Assembly (NCBI GenBank): GCA_027924585.1
Contig: BSBM01000637.1
Span: 4,526,001-4,590,000, forward strand
DNA length: 64,000 bases
Direction of reading: 5' to 3'
Origin: Larix kaempferi
Taxonomy: Eukaryota > Streptophyta > Pinopsida > Pinales > Pinaceae
Below the pieces are notes generated by a model, which saw nothing but the letters and a program-made list of their open reading frames with translations, made no database searches and had not been told where the DNA came from. The position numbers and the translations under genes are program-made. How positions within the stretch are numbered: position 1 is the stretch's first letter; each line of letters opens with the position of its first letter. Positions 34,267 through 42,437 of this stretch are shown in pieces.

Positions 34267-35250
34267 TGTTGTAGAAATTTCTCCCTACGGATGGGTAGAA
34301 ACTCTCTTAGGATAAAGCAGGATGTACTGACTCTATGCTAAGACAAAAATGAAACAAATGCTACCTTGAAATTCTTGAACTAACTTTCACAACAAGATCA
34401 TATGCATTCAGAAACAATGAAAGACATGACTCACCTTTCAATCTGACGTTTGTCCCTCTTCTAGCTCTTGATCCAAAAGCTCCAATGTAGAACCTGTTAG
34501 AATCAACCAAAGAACAAGCATACAAGCTTCTAAATACCTTGAAGTAAAGATTAGATTCAAATCTAGATTAGATACATTCCATGCTAAAGACTTGCACAAT
34601 ACACGTGAAATGGGAAAAACAAGACAAGTTATCTTTATTACAAACTTGAAGAATGCTTACAAAGGTTGCTTGATGTCCAAGCCAATCCTCCAGCTCCAAG
34701 TGCTTCCTCTAGCCATCTCTGCAGAAGTATGAAGATCATAGGTTTGATGCCCCAAAAGTCCTCCCTTTGGCCCATGGAAAGCTTCTATCTTATAGCACAT
34801 GGTAAGGCTAACCAACAAGAGAGAAGTGTGGATCTATGGAGGGTTTAGTGGATCAGGCCAGCTAAACAAAGAAGGAGTTAGGATCGAACCAAAGGTGGTG
34901 ATCCCAACAAAATCTCCTCGAAGGTTGAAATCCCAAAATCCAAGGCAAAAAGGCTAATTTCAGACTACCATGCCCCTATAACTGAGCATAACGTGGTAGT
35001 ACCGTGCCCCAGAGAAGGAGAAACATGCGGTAGTGTTAACTACCGCGCCCTTGTAGATGTGCAGGGAGCAGTAGTGCTCATAAACAGGGTTAAGTTGGGC
35101 AGGAAGATGGCAGAAAAAGGTTTTGCTTTCAGTATTCAGTCAATGGTTTTCACTCTAGATGTTCAGATGATCTTTAAGGGAAACTGTCGTTTAGGTCGCT
35201 AGTACAAGGATGCGACACTAATACATAATGTGTAATATTTAGGTATAACA
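34267..35250 (-). repeat. 5' LTR of T2
   Basis: 984 bp, TGTTGTAGAAATTTC...GGTATAACA, pairing with 26620-27586. A 17-bp duplication ('agattcaaatctagatt', near 34551) accounts for most of the length difference. Confidence 0.95.
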
Positions 35251-35255
35251 ATGAT

Positions 35256-35464
35256 TCTGAAGATATCTATCTCTTGGGTTTGATCATTGTGATCTTAGCA
35301 TTGGTGCTTATTCTATCTCTGAGGAAGTTGCGGGGTTTTTCACCTTCTTGGTTTTCCCTGGTGAAATGTTTTGTGTTTCTTGTCTCTTATGCTTGATATG
35401 TTGCACATGTTGTTATTTCAATTAAGATCCTAGATATATTGAATTAAATGATAAAAAACTAACA
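35256..35464 (+). repeat. C2 5' LTR, last piece
   Basis: Follows the right ATGAT duplication of T2. It aligns with the end of the C3 LTR ('atctctgaggaagtt..ggggtttttcacctt' to 'aaaaactaaca') and runs straight into the primer site. Confidence 0.93.
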
Positions 35465-35476
35465 TGGTATCAGAGC
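35465..35476 (+). promoter_or_regulatory. Primer-binding site of C2 (initiator tRNA-Met)
   Basis: TGGTATCAGAGC directly after the LTR end, identical to the C3 site. Confidence 0.95.
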
Positions 35477-36396
35477 TAGCCTAAAGGAAGGCATGGTATG
35501 GCATTTATGAGACTTGTTGCACTTGTGACAAATTGGCTAGCTAGGGCTTGATATAGAAAAAAAAAGTCATCGTAGAACTTTTGCGATAAATCTATTTTGG
35601 AGAAGGTTCAGGATATGAAATTTTTAAAGGTTGTAGATAACATCCCCATGTACGTTGTGTCCAAAGCACATCATCTAATTCACTTTACTTTCTGTTTTAT
35701 GATCCGTACAATCTAGGGTTTCTGCCTCTTCCAGATCTTAGTCATAAACATGTGACCTAGGAAAAAAGGTCACAACTTGGGCTAGGAAGATCCAAATGAA
35801 ATTTATTAAAAAGTGACAGGTAGGGAACATACTATACTTTCACAGGTCTGCTTTTCAGAGGCTGAAGTTGAAACAGTGACACATGGCACTCCGTACAAGT
35901 TCGCTCTATTGTTTTATCCCATAAATAGGTCACGTTCCGACACTTGGCATAACTCTCTCAGAGAATCCATTTGAGGTCAGATATGTGGGGTTGGAAAGAT
36001 GACAGGTCAGGCTATTACAGGTAGAGGTTTTAGACCCTGTGGATCCAAAATTTAAGAGATGTACTAGAAACAATAAGGTGCATATTTCTGTCAAACAGAA
36101 TTGGATTCTAAGCACCTTCATTCTTGGCTTGTCAGTACTGCGGGAATTTAGGGCTTCGGAGAAAGTTGGAATTTTTGGAATCGGAGACCACGGCTAAATG
36201 CTCCTCATCAAAATCAAAATTTAGAGACCAAGATCGAATTTTTTGCTTGGGCAAAAGGTTGGGATTGATCAAACCCTAGTTTGGGATTTTTATCGGAAAG
36301 GTGGAAAATTAGGGCTTCTGCAAAAGTTGGAATTTTTGAAATCTGAGACCACGGCTCGAAGCTCCTCTGAAAAATCGAAGTTTAGAGCATTGGATC
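35477..36396 (+). other. C2 leader, first part
   Basis: Non-coding and homologous to C3 46869-47769 throughout. It ends in GGATC (36392-36396), the left duplication of T1; the homologous sequence resumes at 58835 with GGATC. Confidence 0.92.
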
Positions 36397-37043
36397 TGTA
36401 GCTAGGGTTTTCACCCTAGCTTGTGAAAATGAGCACCTACTAAGGAGAAGGGACTCCTTAGTAGCAGTTCAGAAAATATAGTAAATAAAAGACAGTAAAT
36501 AAAACAGTCACTACTCTAAGCATGTGCATAAAATAACAGAAAGATAATAAAATTGGTTTTTTGTATTGATTATACCTCAGGTGTAAAGGTTGATGAGATT
36601 TTACATCAGTCCAAGAGGGTTGCTTCCAAGCTCCAGTGTTGTTCCTTTCTCTTTCTCCAAAGGGTTTTGGAAATGGGCCAAAGGGGCACTCAAATGTGAA
36701 AGTAGCTCAAGGGTGAGCTAGGGTTTCAGGAGTGATTTTGGCAGAGTAAGGATATGGGTGATTGTGGATGTGAAATAGGGAGCCTCCATCACCTATTTAT
36801 AGGTTTTTAGTGGTGGAGTGCTGGCCCGTGGTTTTGGGAACCATATGGTTTAGGTCAGCTATATAGGGTTTTTGCTATTTTGGAGGAATTTTGGATTATT
36901 TTGGGGGAAAAAGGAGTTTTTTGGCCTTTTGGAGGCTTTTTAATGGGTTTTTATGGTTTTGGAGGAAAATATGGTAGGAAATATGGACAAATGAGTGATG
37001 TAATGGGGTAGATGAGGTAGTGAGCACTTTTTGAGTGTTAACA
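36397..37043 (-). repeat. 3' LTR of T1
   Basis: 647 bp, TGTAGCTAGGG...GTGTTAACA. Matches 58064-58834 apart from expansions in the latter. Confidence 0.95.
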
Positions 37044-37055
37044 GATTGCCCCCTG
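37044..37055 (-). promoter_or_regulatory. Polypurine tract of T1
   Basis: In element sense CAGGGGGCAATC lies directly before the 3' LTR. Confidence 0.85.
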
Positions 37056-38389
37056 ATGTGTGAGGGAAGGAGCTCATCGTATGGACGATAGACATCATAA
37101 GTCTTTTATGGGTTTCCTGGGATGTGGAGAGGAGAAGAAACAAACTAGAGCCCAGAACAATGGTCCCGAACAAACTGCAAAAATTGAAAGTACATGACCT
37201 CAATAATGAATGAGGAATAATCTGAACATAGGGACGAGGCGGGCATTCCCATGCTCGTATCAAGATATAGAACAATAACAAGGGGGTCCAAAAAATGGGG
37301 ACCTGAAATATACATGGCCTCAAATGAGGAAGAATCTCAATATATGGACGAGTTGGGCATACCCATGCTCGTATGGAGATATATAAAACATAACAATGAG
37401 GCCCGAAAAGGGGGACCTATAAGATACATAGAGAACCATTGTGTACATCATAAGAGTCCAGAGGGGACACAAATCTAGGACATACTGCTGGGATGACCAG
37501 GTCTGAGCTGGAGAGTTGATACACTTGAATAACAATAGTGCTGCTGAGTGTGGTGCTAGAGGAACTGATGAGCTGCTAGATCATAGTGACGGGGAGTCAT
37601 ACCCTCAATGATACACTGAACTGGAACTGAACTGGGTACTCAAGGAAGCATATAATTGGATGGCTTCCGAATACAATCGCCTACGCAACCTGTACATGCA
37701 TGGGAATATATAACTGGGCATTCTGAAGTGACTTACCAGTGTAATAGAGTCAGGGGAAACCCGCGGTCTTTGACCAATAACTGAAGGGATATATACCCTG
37801 CACGATTCTCAACGATGCGATCAAGGTGTTGAAGTCAAGGATGTGAGAAACAACACTCAGAGAGGCAATGATGAATCCTCCCAAAATGGTCCATAGGCAC
37901 TCACCACAGATGGTGATGGGTCCATGGTGCAGGGACCTCTGGGTCTATCCTCTGGAATAGAGGGGCTGTCGTCAACAGACGGAGACCTGCAACTAGCAAG
38001 GCAATGATGTTTCCTTGATAGGAGCACGAGGTGGAGAATTGAAGTGTGAGAGTATTGATGGTAGGACTGACATATTGTGGGGGTAAGGAATAATTGGGCA
38101 AGTAGAGTGGGTGGACTCAAATTTCCTTTGTTCAGAGTATGATGACGGGGGATGATCGGGCAGCATATGAAACTAACTAGAGAGAAGGGGATCATAGCTA
38201 TAATGGACCAAGGATAGTGACTGGGATGAGTGATACTCAAGTTGGTGTAAAATGGTAGGAGACTGCAGAATACTCTGAACAAAGGAGACCTGATTGGGGG
38301 TGCTACCGAGATGATCGATCACGGTGCCGAGAGGCACAGGGGGAACTTCTTCATGGGTTTAAGGAACTAGAAGAAGTGTGTTCAAAATG
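37056..38389 (-). other. T1 3' spacer, non-array part
   Basis: Non-coding and related to the T2 spacer: 'gacgaggcgggcattcccatgctcg' near 37223 corresponds to T2 near 27712, and 'caaggtgttgaagtcaagg' near 37819 corresponds to T2 near 28003. There is an internal repeat of about 115 bp (37223 and 37345, 'gacgag(g/t)(c/t)gggcat(t/a)cccatgctcg'). Confidence 0.7.
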
Positions 38390-38880
38390 GTACTGTCGTG
38401 TGGATTTATACGAGCGCAGGACAGTTCATGCTCGTGATTGCTTTCAATTTAAAGGAGTGTGAAAGTGATAAGAAGACTCTGAAATACTGGAATGGTACTA
38501 TCGTGTGGATTTGTATGAGCCCAAGACAGTTCATGCTCATGGTTTCTTTCAATTTTAGAGAGTCTAAAAGCAATAAGAAGACTCCAGGGGGTTTCTTTTT
38601 CGTGTGTTAGTCTCCAAGGCCCAAAGAAGCATAAAAGGATGCAATGAAGAACTCTTCTAGCCGGTGTGACTAGAGTATTCCTTTTTCGTAATTAGTCTAC
38701 TAGGTCCGGAAAATGGTTAAACTTATACCAGATAGATGCCCTTTTAGGAACTTTAACGAGCATGGAAGGAAGCAAGATTACTCCACAATCTTTTCATTGT
38801 TTTAGGAGTCATAAAAGAGCTTAATAGAAACTCCCTAAGTGCCTTTTTCGTAAAGGACTTGTCCGGCCCGAAAAAGGGAT
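38390..38880 (-). repeat. Pseudoknot-type inverted-repeat array in T1
   Basis: Same design as T2 28690-30740. Unit 1: ACTGTC 38392-38397 with GACAGT 38420-38425, and ACGAGC 38410-38415 with GCTCGT 38430-38435. Unit 2: CTTTCA 38441-38446 with TGAAAG 38460-38465, and GAGT with ACTC. Unit 3: ATGAGC 38515-38520 with GCTCAT 38535-38540. Unit 4: GAGTCT 38560-38565 with AGACTC 38579-38584. A later unit has CCTTTTTCG 38842-38850 with CGAAAAAGG 38869-38877. Confidence 0.85.
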
Positions 38881-39084
38881 AAAATTATACCAAACAAAAG
38901 GAATGGTTAGGCAAGGAGGAAGTGCTCAATCAAGGAACATTGAAGATGACCAAGAACGAGGGTAGGGGGGAACACTGGTGGGCCTCCTTGCGGGATAATG
39001 AATGGTGGAAAAATAACGAAATAATTGCAGTATGAAAGGAGTGAATGGCTCATGTAAAAATGTGGAACAATCCGATGGTGGTCA

Positions 39085-39425
39085 ATGTGGCACGCAAATC
39101 GAGGTAGCAAGGGGTCGGGACACAATGTTGAAATTGTACCTAGTGAGAGCAAGAAATGATCTCAAGCATCATCACAGGCTTGGAAAAATGAATCCGACGA
39201 TATAAGAAGTGTCAAAAATGGATAACGACCAATGTGGCACGTAAACCGAGGTGACAGGGGGCGTTTTGGAAAAAATACCCGAAAAATATGGGGGTGAGAA
39301 CGAGAAATGATCTCAAGCATCATCACGGGATCGAAAAAATGAATTCGATGATATAAAATATATAAAAAATAGAGAGCAGCCGAAGTGGCACACAAATCGA
39401 GGTGACTAGTGTTGTCTAGAAAAAA
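39085..39425 (-). repeat. About 150-bp tandem repeat in T1 spacer
   Basis: 'aatgatctcaagcatcatcac' recurs at about 39156 and 39306, and 'gtggcac(g/a)(c/t)aaa(t/c)cgaggt' recurs near 39087, 39234 and 39385. This gives two and a half copies with a 147-151 bp period. Confidence 0.85.
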
Positions 39426-39769
39426 TGCTCAAAAAATGATAAATAAATAAGAAAACAAGTCGACCATCATGACGGTCTCGTCGTGCTGATTCCAGTGGTG
39501 GAAACAGTTCGAAAAATGGAGTCCGTATGGGTTCAGAATGGCCAAAACAAGAAAAAGTCAACAAATTATAAATAGTAAGTGGGTCCAACATGACAAGTGT
39601 CATTTGGACTTGTTGACTTTGACTAGATATCAGAGTTGACCAGAGCTTAGTTGGTGTTTCTGGACGATCCGACCGACTGTTTTCAAATCCAGGAGTTACA
39701 GGTATTCCGATAAACTCATACCTGCATTTTTCATTGGGTTCGGGAGGGTAGTGGGTCCCAGGGGGTTTT

Positions 39770-40010
39770 CTGTACGGTCCACGTGGGGTGGACCACAGGT
39801 TTGTGGGGTGGAACCGCGGTCGGGGACCGCGGGTTCCAGGGCTGATCACGCAGACGGGGACTGCGAGTTCTGGGTCAGGATACATGGTCCTGTACCACGA
39901 GTTCTGAGGCTGGACTTGCGATTCGGGACCGTGAGTTCAGCTCCTATAGGCGTGGTCCCAGACCGCGACTGTAGCCCTGACAGCCGCTGTCTGAGACCAT
40001 GGCAGGGGGC
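39770..40010. repeat. GC-rich imperfect hairpin cluster in T1
   Basis: GGAACCGCGGTC and GACCGCGGGTTCC (about 39810-39838) form a 12-bp inverted repeat with one bulged G. Further 'gggac(t/c)g(c/t)gagttc' words follow at 39855, 39893 and 39922. It lies just upstream of the antisense gene on the plus strand. Confidence 0.75.
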
Positions 40011-40110
40011 CCTAAAGCCGTGCTTGGGATCTAGCTTTAGGGTTTTCCTGGGGGGGAAGGGTTATTTCTTTGACATGAGTCTGATGAGTGTGCATTGTGT
40101 GCTTGACAGG

Positions 40111-41421
40111 ATGCCGTTAGTGCTGTGGCGAGAGCGGGAGGTACCGGACGACATAGTGGATGTCATCCGGAGGGATCGGCACGTGCAGTCTACTTTGGGT
40201 TTGTGTGGGCCTTTGAAGTTCACATAGGTGCCCATGATGCATTCAACAACACTACTGCTGAACCGGTTAGTGATATTTTGGGAGTCTGACATACATGCGT
40301 TCGGGGTGTAGGGAGAGAGGGTGGATCTCACCCTCGCAGATGTATATTTCTTGACGGGGTTGCCCTGTTTGGGTAGGGTGGCTAATACGCAGCCACGAGT
40401 ATCCGCTGACATGGATATCAAGGATATGTTGGAGCGGTACTGTGGTCCAGAGGCCAGGGTGTAGAGGAATGCACTCCGGGTTGTGGACCTATGGGAGCCA
40501 TTAGTACGGGCGATCGCGGCATGCGTGGTTTGGGTTTTGGGGTCCCAGTCGCCTGAGAAGGTGTCAGGGGGCCAGATGCAACTAGTGGAGTGGGTGCTGG
40601 ATGGGGTATATTATGCCTGGGAGCAGATGTTCCTCACTTAAATTCAGCGGTAGTTGACCTCGGTGAAGGAATTTGGCAAGGGATTCTGTTATGGATCATT
40701 TCTGTGTGCCTTCTTCATGGAGAGGGTACCTACACTGCGGCCGCGGGTGCCGATCAGGGAAACAGGACCTATGGATCCACGCATGGTGTGGTGGTGAGAG
40801 ATGATGCACCGACGGGGTGGCAGTGAGGTTGGCACATACTTCACCTAGGAGCTCTACCTACAGTGGTTGCAGATTCTGCTGACTCTGGATGATTATCCAT
40901 ACAGAGAGATGGACTACACAGAAGATCCGGAGGCACCACGGCCTTCAGGGCAGGCATGGGGACCAGATGGTATGTATTGATTTGCTTAATTGTTGGTTGA
41001 TGTCATGTTTTGAGATATTGATATGCTGTTATTGACTGATGGATGATCTGCAGATGTTGGCTCGAGACCACCACCAGGACATGTAGCTCGCAGGGGGCAT
41101 GTGGCGATACCAGCCCTGACGTGAAGAGGGGAGGTGCGTCGACGGGATGCTGAGGGGAATTTGGATGCTATACGGATGCTTCTTTATAGTTTGCTGGTTG
41201 GAGTGACTGATGATGGGTGGCGGGACGTGGATCTAGAGGTGATTCAGGACTGCCTGAGGGCACCATGGGAGTTCTGATCGATTGTGATCCGGGTGGCCAT
41301 TTTAGCGGATAGGGGTCGGGCATAGGAGCTTGCAAAGGATGAGGAGATGCCAGAGGAGGAGCAAGGTGAGGACTCGAAGGTAGCTGGTGCAGGCAGTGAT
41401 GGAGGGTATGACTCTCAGTAG
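40111..41421 (+). pseudogene. Antisense plant-mobile-domain-like gene with an apparent intron, inside T1
   Basis: On the strand opposite T1, one frame starting at ATG 40111 (MPLVLWREREVPDDIV) stays protein-like to 40969, broken only by single stop codons (TAG 40225 and six more). The motif 'RLVIFWESDIHAF...GERVDLTLADVYFLTGLP' matches the pattern of the plant mobile domain (large hydrophobic, W, HxF, GE, tL.DV..L.GLP), a domain of plant transposon-linked proteins. At 40970 a GTATGT donor and at 41053 a GATCTGCAG acceptor bound an 84-bp AT-rich stretch with a TGA in frame. After it the same frame resumes (GSRPPPGHVARRGHV) and runs, with a few more stops, to an acidic tail (EEMPEEEQGEDSK) and TAG at 41419. 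Total would be about 400 residues. Antisense extra ORFs between pol and 3' LTR are known in Tat elements such as Grande. The family call is from motif reading only. Confidence 0.75.
40970..41053 (+). other. Candidate intron of the antisense gene
   Basis: 84 bp, GTATGT...CTGCAG, T-rich, with TTGAC 24-28 nt before the acceptor as a possible branch site. It begins after the first base of a codon, so joining restores a GAT codon and the open frame. Confidence 0.65.
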
Positions 41422-41568
41422 GGAGTGCAGGGGACTCCCCTCGGATTTTGTAGCTACGGCATGTATTCTATGAGGCTTATTGATGTATAGATATTTTTTG
41501 TATAGCTGAGTACGGGGGTATTCAGGACATGTGTAGCACATTGACATTTATTTTTTGATATACATATA

Positions 41569-41835
41569 TGCACATGGATGCACCTTTTTGCTAGGATGTT
41601 TTAGTGTACGCACGTGGATGCGCTTATGGTTTGTTATATGTCTGTACTGCACGTGGATGCAGGTAGTGTAGGATGATGGGCACGTGGATGCCCCTTGTGT
41701 ATTTTATGTTATATATTGCACATGGATGCAACATTATGTATGTAGGATAGGCATGTGGATGCCTCTGTATAGTAATGTGTTTATGTTATTGCACATGGAT
41801 GCAAATATTTATGTGATGATAGGCACGTGGATGCC
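41569..41835 (+). repeat. Eight hairpins with CRTGGA loop and compensatory stems
   Basis: Hairpins at 41569-41582 (stem TGCA), 41609-41622 (CGCA/TGCG), 41647-41662 (CTGCA/TGCAG), 41678-41693 (GGGCA/TGCCC), 41716-41731 (TTGCA/TGCAA), 41749-41764 (AGGCA/TGCCT), 41789-41804 (TTGCA/TGCAA) and 41822-41835 (GGCA/TGCC). The six loop bases are CATGGA, CGTGGA or TGTGGA. Spacing is about 33-40 bp. Most copies contain CACGTG or CACATG. The array lies between the stop of the antisense gene and the aRNH frame. Confidence 0.92.
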
Positions 41836-41915
41836 CCTTTTGGTGAATGCAATCTTTTTGGGTTTTTATATATTTTTGATGAGATGATATGCGATGATGA
41901 TGCATGATGTATGTT

Positions 41916-42344
41916 TTACATAGTGTGATTGATATGCCAATCTAGAATGTTGTTGGCCATTTGATCTGCGACACTATTCTAAGCTCTTGGGACATGGGTG
42001 AATGTTATGGATTCAAATTGTCAGCTGAGTTGTTTTGTGCGCAGGAATTTTCTAAAGAGGCAGGGATCACGCACCTGGTAGCAGTTGTTGAGCTGGGAGA
42101 CAAGTAGCTGGGAGTCAAGGAACACATGAAGGTGACATATTCCCATATGAAGGGCAGCGGTCAGGAGACCGGTCATAGCATCATACTCCGCCTGGTTATT
42201 AGTAGCAGCGCCTATACATATTCCGTCAAGGTGAATCAACTCATGTGAAGGGGAATATAAGACCCATGCTGCAGAAGCTAGGTTTGGAGACCAGCAGCTT
42301 GCTCCATCAGCGAAGCCAATGTAATGATGTGGAAGATGGTCCAT
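41916..42344 (-). pseudogene. T1 second RNase H (archaeal type, aRNH), two in-frame stops
   Basis: A separate frame with its own ATG (ending at 42344), starting about 90 bp after the pol stop. It encodes a complete RNase H of the archaeal/plant-Tat kind: FADGAS (first Asp), NNQAEYDA (Glu), FLDSQLL (second Asp) and NSVADQMAN (last Asp) before the stop at 41916. TGA at 42021 and a TAG about 14 codons later interrupt it. Such a second RNase H is a hallmark of Tat elements and is thought to supplement or replace RT-linked RNase H activity in removing RNA from hybrids and in primer processing. Its position after integrase, rather than between RT-RNaseH and integrase, marks a particular Tat subgroup. 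Confidence 0.9.
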
Positions 42345-42437
42345 CTGTGATCATGCAAAAATGATGAATGTAAGGTTGTGGTAAAAAAGGTGAAAAACAA
42401 AAAGAAATCAAACTGTACGGGGGGCCACGGGTTTGTT

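Larger units (their letters stand above)
26620..35250 (-). mobile_element. T2, non-autonomous Tat-like gypsy element
   Basis: 8631 bp on the minus strand with LTRs of 967 and 984 bp and an exact ATGAT duplication (26615-26619, 35251-35255). It has a primer site, a leader with an ACTACCGC array, one gag-protease frame (32303 to 30759), a 3.1-kb non-coding spacer rich in structured tandem units, and a polypurine tract. No RT, RNase H or integrase is present, so it must have relied on a helper, presumably a T1-like element. T1 shares its protease, spacer phrases, array type and polypurine block. Confidence 0.93.

Noticed and set aside
35465-35490. tRNA gene fragment at TGGTATCAGAGC
   Set aside because: It is the primer-binding site complement to a tRNA 3' end, directly after an LTR; no cloverleaf surrounds it.
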